Assembly (NCBI GenBank): GCA_017519965.1
Contig: JAFWRK010000048.1
Span: 1 to 64,000 of the forward strand
Reading direction: 5' to 3'
Length of the DNA: 64,000 nt
Source of the DNA: Bacilli bacterium
GTDB lineage: Bacteria; Bacillota_I; Bacilli_A; RF39; UBA660
Under the pieces are notes generated by a model. It had not been told where the DNA came from, did no database searches, and saw only the letters and a program-made list of their open reading frames with translations. Within the stretch, counting starts at the first letter, position 1; each line of letters begins with the position of its first letter. Made by a program: the position numbers and the translations under genes. This document shows, piece by piece, positions 27,863 through 40,551 of the stretch.

Positions 27863-29047
27863 TTATTCAACGATTTCAGTAACGTTACCAGCACCAACAG
27901 TTCTTCCACCTTCACGGATAGAGAATTTAGTTCCTTGTTCAAGTGCGATTGAGTGAATTAATTCAACATCAATATTAACGTTATCACCTGGCATAACCAT
28001 TTCAGTACCTTCTGGTAAAGTAATAACACCAGTTACGTCTGTAGTTCTAAAATAGAATTGAGGACGATAGTTTGTGAAGAATGGAGTATGACGTCCACCT
28101 TCTTCTTTGCTTAATACATAAACTGCAGCTTTGAATTTGTGATGTGGAGTAACGCTTCCTGGTTTAGCAAGAACTTGTCCTCTTTCAACTTCTTCACGAG
28201 CAATACCACGTAATAATACTCCAGCATTGTCTCCAGCTTCAGCATAATCTAATTGTTTACGGAACATTTCAATTCCAGTAACAACTGTTTTCTTAGTAGG
28301 TTTAATACCAACGATTTCAACTTCATCGTTAAGTTTTAATTGTCCACGTTCAACACGTCCAGTAACAACTGTACCACGACCAGTGATTGTGAATACATCT
28401 TCGATACTCATTAAGAAAGGTTTATCGTTATCTCTTTCTGGAGTTGGAATCCATGTATCAACAGCGTTCATTAATTCATCGATTTTACCAACCCATTCAG
28501 GATCTCCTTCTAATGCTTTTAATGCAGAACCACGGATAATTGGAGTTTCATCTCCTTCGAAACCATATTCATTTAATAATTCACGAATATCCATTTCTAC
28601 TAATTCTAATAGTTCTTCATCATCAACCATATCACACTTATTCATGAATACAACCATTTTAGGAACTCCAACTTGACGAGCAAGTAAGATATGTTCACGA
28701 GTTTGTGCCATAGGTCCGTCTGTAGCAGCAATAACTAAGATTGCTCCATCCATTTGAGCAGCTCCAGTAATCATGTTTTTAACATAGTCAGCATGTCCTG
28801 GGCAGTCAACGTGAGCGTAGTGTCTAGTATCAGTACTATATTCAACGTGAGCAGTATTGATAGTGATACCACGTTCTCTTTCTTCTGGTGCTTTATCAAT
28901 GTTAGAGAATTCTACAGCTTGGTTTCCGTTTTTACCAGCTAAACATTTAGTAATAGCAGCAGTTAAAGTAGTTTTACCATGATCTACGTGTCCAATTGTA
29001 CCAATGTTAACATGTGGTTTTGAACGATCAAATTTTTCTTTTGCCAT
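27863..29047 (-). CDS. tuf: Elongation factor Tu
   Basis: EF-Tu is a GTPase delivering aminoacyl-tRNA to the ribosome. The 394-residue protein shows G1 [11 protein letters not shown]3 DCPGHADY, G4 NKCDMVDD, then domains II and III ending in [10 protein letters not shown]. It is the last gene of the str operon, 83 nt after fusA, and has its own candidate promoter in that gap. Codon use is more biased than in neighbouring genes, as expected for a highly expressed protein. Confidence 0.99.
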   Translation of the reverse strand: MAKEKFDRSKPHVNIGTIGHVDHGKTTLTAAITKCLAGKNGNQAVEFSNIDKAPEERERGITINTAHVEYSTDTRHYAHVDCPGHADYVKNMITGAAQMDGAILVIAATDGPMAQTREHILLARQVGVPKMVVFMNKCDMVDDEELLELVEMDIRELLNEYGFEGDETPIIRGSALKALEGDPEWVGKIDELMNAVDTWIPTPERDNDKPFLMSIEDVFTITGRGTVVTGRVERGQLKLNDEVEIVGIKPTKKTVVTGIEMFRKQLDYAEAGDNAGVLLRGIAREEVERGQVLAKPGSVTPHHKFKAAVYVLSKEEGGRHTPFFTNYRPQFYFRTTDVTGVITLPEGTEMVMPGDNVNIDVELIHSIALEQGTKFSIREGGRTVGAGNVTEIVE

Positions 29048-29081
29048 AAAATAATTTCCTCCTTATTTATTTACAACATAT

Positions 29082-29110
29082 ATTTTATCTAATAATTGAA
29101 AGATTTTCAA
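29082..29110 (-). promoter_or_regulatory. Internal promoter and hairpin before tuf
   Basis: TTGAAA (29105-29110) and TAAAAT (29082-29087) are separated by 17 bp on the minus strand. The -35 is one arm of a 10-bp hairpin (ATAGTTGAAA/TTTCAATTAT, G-U allowed) with no U run after it, so the hairpin is unlikely to be a terminator. Confidence 0.5.
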
Positions 29111-29130
29111 CTATTTTGATACATTATTAA

Positions 29131-31200
29131 TTAATTTCCACTCTTTTTAATTATTTCTTCTGCAATGTTTTTAGGTACTTCTTCATAATGATCTGGTTGC
29201 ATTATAAAGTTTGCTCTACCTTGTGTATTTGAACGTAAGTTAGTAGCATAACCAAACATTTCAGAAAGTGGAACCATTGCACTTAGCTTAACAGCATTTC
29301 CTTGTGCTTCTTGTCCTAATGGTTTACCACGACGAGCTGTTAAATCACCCATAACGTTACCGAAGTATTCTTCAGGTGTTGTAACATCAACTTTCATGAT
29401 AGGTTCAAGTAATACTGGATTACATTTATTCTTAGCTTCTTTTAAAGCAAAGCTTGCAGCAATCTTGAAAGCCATTTCATTAGAGTCTACATCATGATAT
29501 GATCCATCGAACAATGTACATTTAACGTCAATCATAGGGTAACCAGCAAGTACACCTGTTTGTAATGCTTCTTGTAATCCTTTATCAACAACTGGAATAT
29601 ATTCACGAGGAACAACTCCACCTACGATTTGATCAACAAATTCATATCCTTTATCTGGATTTGGCTCAAATTTAACCCAAACGTGTCCATATTGTCCACG
29701 ACCACCAGATTGTTTAATATACTTACCTTCACAATCAGCAGCAGCTTTAATTGTTTCACGATAAGCAACTTGAGGAGCACCAACATTTGCTTCTACATTA
29801 AATTCACGTTTCATACGATCAACTAAAACGTCTAAGTGTAATTCACCCATACCAGCGATAACTGTTTGACCAGTTTCATGATCAGTATGAACTTTAAATG
29901 TTGGATCTTCTTCAGCCAATTTTTGTAAAGCTAATGCCATTTTATCTTGATCAGCTTTACTCTTAGGTTCAACAGCTAATTGAATAACTGGTTCTGGAAC
30001 TACTAAACTTTCAAGGATGATAGGTTTCTTTTCATCACATAAAGTATCTCCAGTAGTAGTATTTTTAAGTCCTACTGCAGCAGCAATATCTCCAGTATAA
30101 ACATCAGATATTTCTTTACGGTTATTAGCATGCATTTGAAGAATACGACCAATTCTTTCTTTAGAATCTTTAGTAGAGTTTAATACATATGAACCACTTG
30201 ATAAGTGTCCAGAATAAACTCTGAAGAAAGTTAAACGTCCAACAAATGGATCAGTCATAACTTTAAATGCTAATGCTGAGAAAGGTTCATTATCACTAGG
30301 ATGTCTTTCAGCTTCTTGACCATCTAAAGTATGTCCTTTAATTGATTCAACATCAACAGGGCTTGGTAAATAATCAATAACAGCATCAAGTAAAAGTTTA
30401 ATACCTTTATTTCCTAATGCAGTACCACACATAACTGGGAAGAATTCAGCAGCTAATGTACCTTTTCTAATAGCTTTTTTAATCATATCAACAGTAACTT
30501 CTCCACCATCTAGGTAAGTCATCATTGTATCTTCATCAAATTCAGCTACAGCATCAATTAATTCTGCTCTTTTCTCTTCAGCTATTGCTTTTAAATGTTC
30601 AGGAATTTCAATTTCTTTAGCATTTTCAGCTTGTTCACCATCGTATTCATAAGCTTTCATTGTAACTAAGTCGATTACACCAGTGAAATCAGCTTCAGCT
30701 CCAATAGGCCATTCGATTGGTTTAGAATTAACTCCTAAACGATCTTTAATTGTTTGTAATGTGTATTCAAAATTAGCACCCATTTTATCCATTTTATTTG
30801 CAAAAATAATTCTTGGAACTTTAAATTCAGATGCTTGTCTCCAAACTGTTTCAGTTTGAGGTTCAACTCCAGCTTGTGCATCAAGTAATGCAACAGAACC
30901 ATCTAATACACGTAATGAACGTGAAACTTCAATAGTAAAGTCTACGTGTCCTGGAGTATCGATTATATTAAAACGGTAACCTTTCCAATGAGCTGTTGTT
31001 GCAGCAGAAGTGATAGTAATACCACGTTCTTGTTCTTGCTCCATCCAGTCCATTTGAGATTCACCATCATGAGTTTCTCCTATTTTATGAGTAACTCCTG
31101 TATGGAATAAGATTCTTTCAGTACAAGTTGTTTTACCTGCATCGATATGAGCCATTATTCCTAAATTTCTAGTCTTCTCTAAAGACGTATCTCTTGCCAT
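29131..31200 (-). CDS. fusA: Elongation factor G
   Basis: This is a 689-residue translocation GTPase. G-domain motifs are [25 protein letters not shown] and NKMDKMGA; domains II-V follow with [14 protein letters not shown] and the C-terminal [16 protein letters not shown]. It lies 12 nt downstream of rpsG and is cotranscribed in the str operon. Confidence 0.99.
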   Translation of the reverse strand: MARDTSLEKTRNLGIMAHIDAGKTTCTERILFHTGVTHKIGETHDGESQMDWMEQEQERGITITSAATTAHWKGYRFNIIDTPGHVDFTIEVSRSLRVLDGSVALLDAQAGVEPQTETVWRQASEFKVPRIIFANKMDKMGANFEYTLQTIKDRLGVNSKPIEWPIGAEADFTGVIDLVTMKAYEYDGEQAENAKEIEIPEHLKAIAEEKRAELIDAVAEFDEDTMMTYLDGGEVTVDMIKKAIRKGTLAAEFFPVMCGTALGNKGIKLLLDAVIDYLPSPVDVESIKGHTLDGQEAERHPSDNEPFSALAFKVMTDPFVGRLTFFRVYSGHLSSGSYVLNSTKDSKERIGRILQMHANNRKEISDVYTGDIAAAVGLKNTTTGDTLCDEKKPIILESLVVPEPVIQLAVEPKSKADQDKMALALQKLAEEDPTFKVHTDHETGQTVIAGMGELHLDVLVDRMKREFNVEANVGAPQVAYRETIKAAADCEGKYIKQSGGRGQYGHVWVKFEPNPDKGYEFVDQIVGGVVPREYIPVVDKGLQEALQTGVLAGYPMIDVKCTLFDGSYHDVDSNEMAFKIAASFALKEAKNKCNPVLLEPIMKVDVTTPEEYFGNVMGDLTARRGKPLGQEAQGNAVKLSAMVPLSEMFGYATNLRSNTQGRANFIMQPDHYEEVPKNIAEEIIKKSGN

Positions 31201-31212
31201 AGTAACTCCTTT

Positions 31213-31680
31213 CTACCATCTATAATGAGCGAAAGCCTTATTTGCTTCAGCCATTCTATGAGTATCTTCACGTTTTTTAACAGCTGCACCTGTACCATTT
31301 GATGCATCTATAATTTCATTAGCTAAATTATCAGCCATACCTTTACCACCACGTTCACGTGAGAATTTAGTTAACCATCTAAGTGCTAAAGCTTGACTTC
31401 TAGCAGGTGTAACTTCTACAGGTACTTGATAATTGGAACCCCCTACACGACGAGATTTAACTTCTAGTTGTGGTTTAATATTTTCCATTGCTTCATTAAA
31501 AACTTCAATTGGTTCTTTACCAGTTTTGTTCTTAACAGTATCAAAAGCTTCATAAACGATTGTTTGAGCAGTTCCTTTTTTACCATCTAACATAACAGTA
31601 TTAATTAATTTAGCAACTATCTTAGATTTATATATTGGATCTGCTAATATATCTCTTTTAACTGCACGTCTCTTACGCAT
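31213..31680 (-). CDS. rpsG: 30S ribosomal protein S7
   Basis: This 155-residue protein starts [11 protein letters not shown] and has the conserved [15 protein letters not shown] and [17 protein letters not shown] segments. S7 nucleates assembly of the 30S head. ATG 31680 has GGGAGG seven bases upstream; the in-frame extension to 31698 runs through that site. Confidence 0.98.
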   Translation of the reverse strand: MRKRRAVKRDILADPIYKSKIVAKLINTVMLDGKKGTAQTIVYEAFDTVKNKTGKEPIEVFNEAMENIKPQLEVKSRRVGGSNYQVPVEVTPARSQALALRWLTKFSRERGGKGMADNLANEIIDASNGTGAAVKKREDTHRMAEANKAFAHYRW

Positions 31681-31715
31681 GTTATATCCTCCCTTCAAAA
31701 AGTTTTAATTTAAAT

Positions 31716-32129
31716 TTATTTTTTAGGTTTTTTTGCACCGTATTTACTACGTCCTTGCATACGATCCTTAACTCCAGCAGTATCTAAAGTACCACGAATG
31801 ATGTGATAACGAACTCCGATTAAGTCCTTAACACGTCCTCCACGAATTAAAACAACACTATGTTCTTGTAAGTTGTGTCCAATTCCAGGAATATAAGTAT
31901 CTACTTCTTTACCATTAGATAAACGAACACGAGCATACTTACGTAATGCTGAGTTAGGTTTTTTAGGTGTCTTAGTACCAACACGAGTACAAACTCCACG
32001 TTTTTGAGGAGAATTAACATCAGTTGCTTTGTTCTTAATACTATTTAATCCAACATTAAGAACTGGTGCTTTACTTTTTCTAACCTTATCTTTACGTTTT
32101 TTATGAACTAATTGGTTAATTGTAGGCAT
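31716..32129 (-). CDS. rpsL: 30S ribosomal protein S12
   Basis: This 137-residue protein has the decoding-site loops [16 protein letters not shown] and [23 protein letters not shown]. The Lys in the KKPNSA loop where streptomycin-resistance substitutions arise is the wild-type residue. It is the first gene of the str operon. Confidence 0.99.
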   Translation of the reverse strand: MPTINQLVHKKRKDKVRKSKAPVLNVGLNSIKNKATDVNSPQKRGVCTRVGTKTPKKPNSALRKYARVRLSNGKEVDTYIPGIGHNLQEHSVVLIRGGRVKDLIGVRYHIIRGTLDTAGVKDRMQGRSKYGAKKPKK

Positions 32130-32188
32130 AAAATCAGTCTCCTTTCTTTACACATATCCAGGTGTATCATTTTACCCTTTAAATAAAA

Positions 32189-32207
32189 CTTTGCAATATA
32201 CGCAAAG
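32189..32207 (-). promoter_or_regulatory. Leader hairpin of the rpsL-rpsG-fusA operon
   Basis: CTTTGC-N7-GCAAAG in the leader, about 20 nt after the predicted start, could be an autoregulatory element, but no match to the known S7 site was recognised. Confidence 0.3.
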
Positions 32208-32225
32208 ATATTTAATAGCGATATT

Positions 32226-32254
32226 AATATATCACTTCTAGATATTAATGTCAA
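32226..32254 (-). promoter_or_regulatory. str operon promoter
   Basis: TTGACA (32249-32254) and TATATT (32226-32231) with a 17-bp spacer on the minus strand, upstream of rpsL. Confidence 0.85.
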
Positions 32255-32272
32255 CAAAAAAAATAAAAAAAA

Positions 32273-32293
32273 GGAGTAAGAATTCCTTACTCC
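32273..32293 (-). terminator. rpoBC operon terminator
   Basis: An eight-base-pair stem GGAGTAAG/CTTACTCC with a five-base loop is followed by a long U-rich run on the minus strand. It overlaps the rpoC stop. Confidence 0.85.
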
Positions 32294-35200
32294 ATAAATT
32301 GATTTTCTAACTTCTCAAGAGGTTCTTCATCAATGAACTCTTTTTTTAGTTCGAAATCTACATCTCGGTAAACTTTACTTCCAGTTCCAGCTGGTATTAA
32401 TTTACCAATTATTACGTTTTCTTTTAATCCTGAAAGTGGATCAATCTTACCTTTTATTGCAGCATCAGTTAAGATTCTTGTTGTCTCTTGGAAAGATGCA
32501 GCAGATAAGAATGAATCTGTTTCAAGAGCTGCTTTAGTAATTCCTAAAAGAATTGGTTTACCTAAAGCAGGAGTTTTACCATTAATAACTGCTTCTTTAT
32601 TACCATCAGAGAATTCTTTAAAGTTAACTAAGCTTCCTGGAAGGAATCTAGTATCTCCTCCATCAACAATTCTAATCTTAGAAATCATTCTACGTGCAAT
32701 AACTTCAATATGTTTATCTGAAATATCAACACCTTGAGAACGATATGTATGTTGAACTTCTTTTAAGATATAGTTTTGAGTAGTAATAGGATCTGTTACT
32801 GCTAATAATTCTTTTGGACTAATAGCACCTTCAGTTAACTTATCACCACAAGAAACTTTATCACCAACTTCAACACATAATTTAGAACCATAGTTAGTAA
32901 CATGTTCTTTTGTCTCTAATTTATTTGTAATACTAATTTTATATTTTCCATGATCTTCTTTAATCTTAGAAACTTTACCATCAATTTCAGCAATTGTAGC
33001 TTTTGCTTTTGGATTACGTGCTTCGAATAATTCTTGTACACGAGGAAGACCTTGAGTGATATCAGCATCACCACCATGAGCAACTCCACCAGAGTGGAAT
33101 GTACGCATTGTTAATTGAGTACCAGGTTCACCGATTGATTGAGCAGCCATAACTCCGATAGCCTCTCCAACTTCAACTAAGTTACCTGTAGCTAAGTTAC
33201 GACCATAACATTTTTGACAAACACCATTTGCTGTACCACAAGTTAAAATAGTTCTAATTTCAACTTCTTTAATACCAGCAGCTACTATTTTATCAGCTAA
33301 ATTATCAGTAATCATTTCTAACTTATCAACTATTAATTCTTTAGTTTCAGGATTAACAATCTTCTTATTAGCAAATCTACCAACAATACGGTCTTTTAAA
33401 CTTTCAATTATTGTACCAGTTTTTTCATTTATGAAATCTTTAACTACAACACCTTGATCAGTACCACAATCAGCTTCTCTAACTATTAAGTCTTGAGAAA
33501 CATCAACTAAACGTCTAGTTAAGTAACCAGAATCAGCTGTTTTTAATGCAGTATCGGCAGAACCTTTACGAGCACCATGTGTAGATAAGAAGAATTCAGA
33601 AACTGATAATCCTTCAATGAAGTTTGAAGTAACCGGAATTTCAACTGAAGAACCATCAGGTTTAGCCATTATACCACGCATACCAGCAACCTGAGTGAAG
33701 TTTGAAATGTTACCACGAGCTTTAGAGTTCATCATGATAAATATTGGATTATCAATATCTGTTTTAGAAACAGCTTCTAACTCATCTTTAACTGCATCAG
33801 TAGCACCATTCCATGTTTCAATAACTTTGTTAAATCTTTCTTCTTCAGTTATTAAACCACGTTTATATTGTTTATTAATTTTATCAACAACTTTTTGAGC
33901 TTCAGCAACTATCTCAGGTTTCTTTTGACTTATTTCAACATCTGCCATAGAAACTGTAATACCAGCTATAGTAGAATAATAGAAACCTAAATCTTTCATC
34001 TTATCAAGCATTGATGAAGTCTCAGTTGTCTTATATCTCTTAAATACTTGAGCAATAATTTGTTCAAGAGTCTTTTTAGCAAAAGGTTGAACTAAAGGCA
34101 TTTCTTTAATTGCTTCAGGAATATTAGTTCCTTTTGCTAAGAAATATTTATTAGGAGTAATATTTGAAATATTATCTAAAGTTGGCTCATTAATATATGC
34201 AAATGAATCTGGTAATATTTCATTAAATTTAATTTTACCAACAGTAGTTACTAAATATTTTCCTTTTTGACTTTCAGTAAATAGTTTATATTTGAAAGAA
34301 TTAACAGGAATAGCAATACGAGTATGTAATGATAATTCCTTTCTTTCATAAGCCATTAAAGCTTCATTAGAATCTTTAAATACTCTTCCTTCTCCTTCAA
34401 GTCCAGCTTTTTCCATTGTAATATAATAGTTACCTAAAACCATATCTTGTGATGGTGTAACAATTGGATCACCAGATTTTGGATGAAGTATGTTATTAGA
34501 TCCTAACATTAATAATCTAGCTTCAGCTTGAGCTTCCTCAGAAATAGGAACATGAACAGCCATTTGATCACCATCGAAGTCTGCATTAAATGCAGGACAT
34601 ACTAATGGATGTAGTCTAATAGCTTTTCCACCAACTAATACAGGTTCAAAAGCTTGAATTCCTAATCTATGTAGAGTTGGAGCACGGTTAAGCATAACTG
34701 GATGTTCTTTAATAACCTCTTCAACAATATCCCAAACAACTGAATCTTGATTTTCAATTAACTTCTTAGCAGCTTTTATATTATGAGCAATACCCTTACT
34801 TACTAAACCATGTATAACATGAGGTTTAAATAATTCAAGAGCCATTTCTTTAGGTATACCACATTGATACATCTTTAATGATGGTCCAACAACTATAACT
34901 GAACGACCAGAATAATCAACACGTTTACCTAATAAGTTTTGTCTGAAACGTCCTTGTTTACCTTTTAACATACTAGAAAGTGATTTAAGAGGACGATTTC
35001 CAGCACCTGTAACACTTCTTCCACGACGACCATTATCAAATAATGCATCTACAGCTTCTTGAAGCATACGTTTTTCATTTTGAATAATGATTCCAGGAGC
35101 TCCTAAATCAATTAATTTCTTTAAACGATTATTTCTATTAATAACACGTCTATATAAATCATTTAAATCAGATGTAGCAAATCTACCACCATCTAATTGA

Positions 35201-35925
35201 ATCATAGGTCTTAATTCAGGTGGAATAACAGGAATACAATCTAATATCATCCACTCAGGTCTATTACCAGAACTATAGAATGCATCTAAAACATCTAGTC
35301 TCTTTATTAGTCTAGTTCTTTTTTGACCTTGTGCACTTTCTAATTCTGCATTAATATCATCTATTTCTTTCTTAAGATCTACTTTCTTTAATAATTCTTT
35401 AATTGCTTCAGCACCCATTCCAACACGGAATCCAGTACCATATTTTTCATAATAAGCTCTATATTCTTTTTCTGATAAAGTTTGTTTATTTTCTAAAGGA
35501 GCATTTCCTTTATCAATAACAACATAACTTACAAAATATAAAACTTCTTCTAAATCTCTAGGACTCATATCTAATACAAGACCCATACGAGAAGGAACAC
35601 CTTTAAAGAACCAAATGTGAGAAACAGGAGTTGCTAATTCGATATGACCCATACGTTCACGTCTAACTTTAGCACGAGTAACCTCAACTCCACATCTATC
35701 ACATACTATATTTTTATAACGTACTCTTTTATATTTACCACAAGCACATTCGAAATCTTTTGTTGGTCCAAAAATCTTTTCACAGAATAAACCATCTCTT
35801 TCAGGACGTAAAGTACGATAATTAATAGTTTCTGGTTTTTTAACCTCACCATAAGACCATTCACGAATCTTTTCAGGAGAAGCAATACCTATTTTTAAGG
35901 CATCAAATTTATTTACTTCTATCAT
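32287..35925 (-). CDS. rpoC: DNA-directed RNA polymerase subunit beta'
   Basis: This 1212-residue catalytic subunit has the N-terminal zinc ribbon ([21 protein letters not shown] split by a loop) and the metal-chelating active site [12 protein letters not shown]. It also has the trigger-loop region [13 protein letters not shown] and a second zinc site with [13 protein letters not shown]. The first base pair of its start overlaps the rpoB stop. Length fits Firmicutes RpoC. No L7Ae-like gene follows, unlike in Bacillus. Confidence 0.99.
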   Translation of the reverse strand: MIEVNKFDALKIGIASPEKIREWSYGEVKKPETINYRTLRPERDGLFCEKIFGPTKDFECACGKYKRVRYKNIVCDRCGVEVTRAKVRRERMGHIELATPVSHIWFFKGVPSRMGLVLDMSPRDLEEVLYFVSYVVIDKGNAPLENKQTLSEKEYRAYYEKYGTGFRVGMGAEAIKELLKKVDLKKEIDDINAELESAQGQKRTRLIKRLDVLDAFYSSGNRPEWMILDCIPVIPPELRPMIQLDGGRFATSDLNDLYRRVINRNNRLKKLIDLGAPGIIIQNEKRMLQEAVDALFDNGRRGRSVTGAGNRPLKSLSSMLKGKQGRFRQNLLGKRVDYSGRSVIVVGPSLKMYQCGIPKEMALELFKPHVIHGLVSKGIAHNIKAAKKLIENQDSVVWDIVEEVIKEHPVMLNRAPTLHRLGIQAFEPVLVGGKAIRLHPLVCPAFNADFDGDQMAVHVPISEEAQAEARLLMLGSNNILHPKSGDPIVTPSQDMVLGNYYITMEKAGLEGEGRVFKDSNEALMAYERKELSLHTRIAIPVNSFKYKLFTESQKGKYLVTTVGKIKFNEILPDSFAYINEPTLDNISNITPNKYFLAKGTNIPEAIKEMPLVQPFAKKTLEQIIAQVFKRYKTTETSSMLDKMKDLGFYYSTIAGITVSMADVEISQKKPEIVAEAQKVVDKINKQYKRGLITEEERFNKVIETWNGATDAVKDELEAVSKTDIDNPIFIMMNSKARGNISNFTQVAGMRGIMAKPDGSSVEIPVTSNFIEGLSVSEFFLSTHGARKGSADTALKTADSGYLTRRLVDVSQDLIVREADCGTDQGVVVKDFINEKTGTIIESLKDRIVGRFANKKIVNPETKELIVDKLEMITDNLADKIVAAGIKEVEIRTILTCGTANGVCQKCYGRNLATGNLVEVGEAIGVMAAQSIGEPGTQLTMRTFHSGGVAHGGDADITQGLPRVQELFEARNPKAKATIAEIDGKVSKIKEDHGKYKISITNKLETKEHVTNYGSKLCVEVGDKVSCGDKLTEGAISPKELLAVTDPITTQNYILKEVQHTYRSQGVDISDKHIEVIARRMISKIRIVDGGDTRFLPGSLVNFKEFSDGNKEAVINGKTPALGKPILLGITKAALETDSFLSAASFQETTRILTDAAIKGKIDPLSGLKENVIIGKLIPAGTGSKVYRDVDFELKKEFIDEEPLEKLENQFME

Positions 35926-38900
35926 TAAAATTCATCTCCTTCATCTTCATCACCTTGATAATTATCATCAAAGGCAATATTTTCGTCTTCTTCATCGTCT
36001 TCTTCATTTTCGTCTTGATAATCGTCGTTAGTAGGAACCTGATTATTATCAACTATTCTACTAACATCAATATCATCTATAGATGTATTTGAATCTTCTT
36101 TATCTTCAGCTTCTTCAATTTCTTTTAATTGTAAAGTTTTACCTTCATCATTAATAATAGAAATATCTAATCCTAAAGCTTGGAATTCTTTCATTAATAC
36201 TCTGAATGATTCAGGAACACCAGCTTGATTTACTTCTTCACCTTTAACAATAGATTCATAAACCTTAACACGTCCAACAACATCATCAGATTTATAAGTA
36301 ATAATTTCTTGTAAAGTATGAGCAGCACCATAAGCATATAATGCCCAAACTTCCATTTCACCAAATCTTTGTCCACCAAATTGAGCTTTACCACCAAGAG
36401 GTTGTTGTGTAACTAATGAATATGGTCCAGTAGAACGAGCATGTAATTTATCATCAACCATATGATGTAGTTTAATCATATACATTACACCAACAGATAT
36501 TCTATGATCAAATGCCTCACCAGTACGACCATCATAAAGAACAGTCTTACCATCTTCATCCATTCCTGCTTCTTTCATCATCTTTTGAATATCAGAGATA
36601 TGAGCTCCATCAAATACTGGTGTAGCAATATGAACACCTAATTTCTTACAAGCCATACCCATATGAATTTCAAGAATTTGTCCAAAGTTCATACGAGAAG
36701 GAACACCTTGTGGATTTAGCATAATATCAACTGGAGTACCATCTGGTAAATATGGCATATCTTCTTGAGGAAGAATAAGTGAAATAACACCTTTGTTACC
36801 ATGACGTCCAGACATCTTATCTCCAACTTGAATCTTACGTTTCTGGATTATATATACACGGATAACTTTAGAAACACCAGCTGGTAATTCGTCATTATCC
36901 TTTCTTGAATAAATCTTAATATCATGAACGATACCATCTCCACCATGTGGAACACGTAATGATGTATCTCTAACTTCACGAGTTTTTTCACCAAAAATAG
37001 CATGTAATAATTTTTCTTCTGAAGTAAGTTCAGCCATACCTTTTGGAGTAACTTTACCAACTAAGATATCTCCTTCTTTTACTTCAGTACCGATTGTAAC
37101 AATACCATTTTCATCTAAGTTACGACGAGCTTCTTCACTAACATTTGGAATATCTCTTGTTATTTCTTCAGGTCCTAACTTAGTTTCACGACATTGCATC
37201 TCGTAATCTTCAAGATGTAATGAAGTATATTTATCATCTTTAACTAAATTTTCATTTAATATAACAGCATCTTCATAGTTATATCCATTAAAAGTCATGA
37301 AAGCAACTGTCATATTTTTACCTAATGCTAACTCACCTTTATCAGTTGAATTACCATCAGCTAAGATAGTTTTATCTGCTTTAACTTTATCACCAACATG
37401 AACTATTGGTCTTTGATGCATACAAATACTTGAGTTTCCTAATTCAAAGTTTGCTAAAGTATAAGTATCTTTACCTGTTTTTGTCTTAACAACAACTTTT
37501 TTAGCATCAGCATATTCAACTACACCATCATTCTTAGCTACTACTTCAACTCCAGAATCTTTAGCTGCAACAAATTCAACACCTGTTCCAACAAAAGGAG
37601 CTTCAGTTTTAATTAATGGCATAGCTTGACGTTGCATGTTAGCACCCATCAAAGCACGAGTAGCATCATCATGCTCTAAGAATGGAATACAAGAAGTAGT
37701 AACTGAAACAACTTGTTGTGGACTAACATCTATATAATCAACATTCTCAGGTTTAGCTAAAATATTTTCTCCTCTAAAACGAGCATTTACTTGTTCATCT
37801 ATTATCTTATTAGATTCATCAGTTCCTACAGTTGATTGAGAAATAACATAATCCAATTCCTCATCAGCAGTTAAGTAACAAACTTCATCAGTTATTTGAC
37901 TATTAACAACTTTTCTATAAGGAGTCATAATAAATCCATATTCATCAATCTTAGCATAACTTGCAAGTGAAGTAATAAGACCGATATTTGGACCTTCAGG
38001 TGATTCAATAGGACATATTCTTCCGTAGTGAGAAGCATTAACGTCACGAACTTCAACACCTGCTCTATCTCTAGATAATCCACCAGGTCCTAAAGCAGAT
38101 AAACGTCTTTTATTTGTAAGTTCTGCTATAGGATTTGTTTGATCCATAAATTGAGATAATTGAGAACTACCAAAGAATTCTTTCATAGCAGCAGTTACTG
38201 GCCTAATATTAATTAAAGTCTTAGGAGTAACTTCTTCCATTTCTTGAGTAGTCATTCTTTCACGAATTACTCTTTCCATTCTAGAAACACCAATTCTAAA
38301 TTGGTTTTGTAGTAATTCACCAACTTGTCTAATACGACGATTTCCTAAATGATCGATTTCATCATAATTACCAATACCATGTAATAAATTTAAATAATAT
38401 GATATTGAAGCATATACATCAGAAATTGTTAATCTCTTAACGTCAATAGATTGATCATTACCAATAATAGAAATAACTTTCTTTTTATTGTTAGGATCAT
38501 AAATTTTAACGATTTGAACTTTATTATAAGTATCTAAATCTTCATTAACTAAAACTTCTTTTAAACCATATCCTTTAGCTAAAACAGTCTTTAATTCATC
38601 TATATTAGCTTTAGTTATAACAGTTCCTTTTTCAAATACTACTTCACCAGTTTCTACATCAGCAATATCTTCTGCTAAAGTTTGATCTAATAATCTATCA
38701 GCAACATTTAATTTACGATTAAATTTATATCTACCAACCTTAGCTAAATCATATCTAAATTCATCAAAAAATCTTGTAATTATTTGGTTCTTAGAAGAAT
38801 CAAGAGTAGCTGGTTCACCAGGTCTTAATTTTTCATAAATTTCAATTAAAGCCTCATCAGTATTTTTAGTAGAATCTTTAGAAATTGTATTTTTTAGATA

Positions 38901-39545
38901 ATCATCTTCACCAAAAATTTTAAAGATATCTTCATCACTAGAAAGACCAAAAGCTCTAAGTAAAGTAGTTAAAGCTACTTTTCTAGTTCTATCAATTCTT
39001 ACATATAAAACATCTCTTGCATCTGTTTCATATTCTAACCATGTACCTCTAGTTGGAATTATTTGGGAAGTAATTAATTCACGTCCATTTTTATCTATTT
39101 CTCTATTGAAATAAACACTAGGAGAACGAACTAATTGAGATACAATAACACGCTCAGCACCATTGATAACAAAAGTACCGCTATCTGTCATTATAGGTAA
39201 ATCACCCATAAATATTTCTTGCTCTTTGACTTCTCCAGATTCACGATTAAATAAGCGAACCTCAACTCTTAAAGGAGCAGAATATGTTGTTTCTCTATCT
39301 TTACTTTCTTTAATAGAATATCTAGGTTCATCAAAATGATAATCACCAAATTCTAATGATAAAGTACCTGAGAAGTTTTCAACTGGAAATAAATCTTGGA
39401 ATACTTCTTTAATACCATTATCGATAAACCACTTATAAGACTTCTTTTGGATTTCAAGTAAATCTCTTAATTCATAAGTATTACGAATACTAGAGAAATT
39501 ACGTCTTTCTCTGAAATCACCACATTTAACTATTTTATAAGCCAC
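35925..39545 (-). CDS. rpoB: DNA-directed RNA polymerase subunit beta
   Basis: This is a roughly 1206-residue subunit with the beta fork and rifampicin-pocket region ([36 protein letters not shown]) and the flap, GRHGNKGV and IEMHMGM-like segments. The predicted start is GTG 39543-39545 (GTG GCT TAT), with GGGGTGA eight bases upstream; an alternative GTG at 39557 has a weaker site. The last ~65 residues form an unusually acidic Asp/Glu-rich tail. It lies 28 nt downstream of rsmC in the rsmC-rpoB-rpoC operon. Confidence 0.98.
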   Translation of the reverse strand: MAYKIVKCGDFRERRNFSSIRNTYELRDLLEIQKKSYKWFIDNGIKEVFQDLFPVENFSGTLSLEFGDYHFDEPRYSIKESKDRETTYSAPLRVEVRLFNRESGEVKEQEIFMGDLPIMTDSGTFVINGAERVIVSQLVRSPSVYFNREIDKNGRELITSQIIPTRGTWLEYETDARDVLYVRIDRTRKVALTTLLRAFGLSSDEDIFKIFGEDDYLKNTISKDSTKNTDEALIEIYEKLRPGEPATLDSSKNQIITRFFDEFRYDLAKVGRYKFNRKLNVADRLLDQTLAEDIADVETGEVVFEKGTVITKANIDELKTVLAKGYGLKEVLVNEDLDTYNKVQIVKIYDPNNKKKVISIIGNDQSIDVKRLTISDVYASISYYLNLLHGIGNYDEIDHLGNRRIRQVGELLQNQFRIGVSRMERVIRERMTTQEMEEVTPKTLINIRPVTAAMKEFFGSSQLSQFMDQTNPIAELTNKRRLSALGPGGLSRDRAGVEVRDVNASHYGRICPIESPEGPNIGLITSLASYAKIDEYGFIMTPYRKVVNSQITDEVCYLTADEELDYVISQSTVGTDESNKIIDEQVNARFRGENILAKPENVDYIDVSPQQVVSVTTSCIPFLEHDDATRALMGANMQRQAMPLIKTEAPFVGTGVEFVAAKDSGVEVVAKNDGVVEYADAKKVVVKTKTGKDTYTLANFELGNSSICMHQRPIVHVGDKVKADKTILADGNSTDKGELALGKNMTVAFMTFNGYNYEDAVILNENLVKDDKYTSLHLEDYEMQCRETKLGPEEITRDIPNVSEEARRNLDENGIVTIGTEVKEGDILVGKVTPKGMAELTSEEKLLHAIFGEKTREVRDTSLRVPHGGDGIVHDIKIYSRKDNDELPAGVSKVIRVYIIQKRKIQVGDKMSGRHGNKGVISLILPQEDMPYLPDGTPVDIMLNPQGVPSRMNFGQILEIHMGMACKKLGVHIATPVFDGAHISDIQKMMKEAGMDEDGKTVLYDGRTGEAFDHRISVGVMYMIKLHHMVDDKLHARSTGPYSLVTQQPLGGKAQFGGQRFGEMEVWALYAYGAAHTLQEIITYKSDDVVGRVKVYESIVKGEEVNQAGVPESFRVLMKEFQALGLDISIINDEGKTLQLKEIEEAEDKEDSNTSIDDIDVSRIVDNNQVPTNDDYQDENEEDDEEDENIAFDDNYQGDEDEGDEF

Positions 39546-39573
39546 TATCTTTTTCACCCCACATCTTTCTACA

Positions 39574-40161
39574 TTATAATGAACAACTTATAATATAAAA
39601 ACCTTTTCTCTTTTCGAGAACATTAACATTACTATAAACTTTTTTTAAGTCGATTAATAACGATTTAGCGCCTTGTTCTTTTCTAATCACTAAGAATAAC
39701 TTCCCATTTTCTTCTAAATGATCTTTAGCGTTCATCACTATATCATAGACGATACTTTTTCCAGCCCTTATCGGAGGATTGGTAACAATACAAGTATATT
39801 TGGAATCAATATTAGAATAACAATTACTCTCAAAAGCCTTTATATTAGAGCATTTATTTTCCTCAATATTTCTATTAGATAAATGAATAGCTCTTCTATT
39901 AACATCAATCATATCAACATATGAACCAGTAATTTTATTTAAAATAATTCCAAATACTCCATAACCGCAACCCACATCAAGAATTTTGCCTCCAACTTCT
40001 TCAAGCGGGATTGATTCAAGAAGAAGTCTACTGCCAAAATCCAAACCGTCTTTAGAAAAGACGCCATTGTCAGTTAAAAAAACGAATTTTTTACCCAAAA
40101 CAAAACAATCAATTTTCCTTATTTTGCTAGGTAAATCTTCGTTACTAAAATATTGCCCCAT
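39574..40161 (-). CDS. rsmC: RsmC-like 16S rRNA methyltransferase (YbxB)
   Basis: This is a 195-residue class I SAM methyltransferase. Motif I is [15 protein letters not shown] and the catalytic motif is NPPIRAGK, which is typical of the RsmC/YbxB family of guanine-N2 methyltransferases. It sits directly upstream of rpoB, the position of ybxB in Bacillus. Compared with E. coli RsmC it lacks the N-terminal duplicated domain, as other Firmicutes members do. Confidence 0.9.
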   Translation of the reverse strand: MGQYFSNEDLPSKIRKIDCFVLGKKFVFLTDNGVFSKDGLDFGSRLLLESIPLEEVGGKILDVGCGYGVFGIILNKITGSYVDMIDVNRRAIHLSNRNIEENKCSNIKAFESNCYSNIDSKYTCIVTNPPIRAGKSIVYDIVMNAKDHLEENGKLFLVIRKEQGAKSLLIDLKKVYSNVNVLEKRKGFYIISCSL

Positions 40162-40174
40162 TCTATCGCCTCTT

Positions 40175-40218
40175 AAAAAAAGAAAAAGATAACTATATTA
40201 AAAAAATATACAGTTATC
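40175..40218 (-). terminator. Attenuator in the leader of rsmC-rpoB-rpoC
   Basis: GATAACTGTATATT pairs with AATATAGTTATC (40188-40218, one bulge) and is followed on the minus strand by a T-rich run (TTTTTCTTTTTTT, 40175-40187). It lies between the 40234-40262 promoter and the rsmC Shine-Dalgarno site, so it must be read through to express RNA polymerase. Confidence 0.75.
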
Positions 40219-40233
40219 TCCTTTCGCATGAAT

Positions 40234-40262
40234 ATATTATCTTATTTTAATAGTAAAGTCAA
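40234..40262 (-). promoter_or_regulatory. Promoter P3 for rsmC-rpoBC
   Basis: TTGACT (40257-40262) and TAATAT (40234-40239) with a 17-bp spacer on the minus strand. The start is predicted within a few bases of an ATG that opens an 18-codon leader ORF (40175-40231) covering the attenuator. Confidence 0.75.
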
Positions 40263-40337
40263 TATTTTTTCGAAAAAAAATGATATAAATTCATTATATA
40301 ATATATATTAAAAATAAGCAAGATATTTTTTTGCAAT

Positions 40338-40358
40338 AAAAAAGTCACCGAAGTGACC
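40338..40358 (-). terminator. Terminator of candidate RNA 2 (UUCG loop)
   Basis: GGTCAC-TTCG-GTGACT forms a six-base-pair stem capped by a C(UUCG)G tetraloop, followed by six U on the minus strand. Confidence 0.85.
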
Positions 40359-40545
40359 GAGTTTTAAGAATATTTATATAAATATTATCAGTATATATAT
40401 AAATATACTTACCATTAAGAGTTTCTTTCTCTCTACAATATTCATAATCTAGTCTCAACTAACTTACCCTTTAAGAACATATCATCAAACATTAATATAT
40501 TTACCAAAAGACAAGTAAATATATCAATCAGATATTCTAGATTAC
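40338..40545 (-). ncRNA. Candidate structured RNA 2 between rplL and rsmC
   Basis: A ~200-nt transcript runs from promoter P2 to a terminator. TAATCTAG near the 5' end pairs with CTAGATTA further on. Within that lies a 13-bp hairpin TTGATATATTTAC/GTAAATATATTAA, and several smaller hairpins follow. No ORF with a ribosome binding site was found. The class was not recognised; a 6S RNA is not excluded. It could also be a long leader, but its own terminator argues for a free RNA. Confidence 0.5.
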
Positions 40546-40551
40546 AACTTC

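Noticed and set aside
32130..32286. Search for an L7Ae-like gene between rpoC and rpsL
   Set aside because: The gap is only a terminator, a promoter and a leader.
39986..40192. Plus-strand ORF opposite rsmC
   Set aside because: It is the shadow of the methyltransferase gene, lacking start signals.
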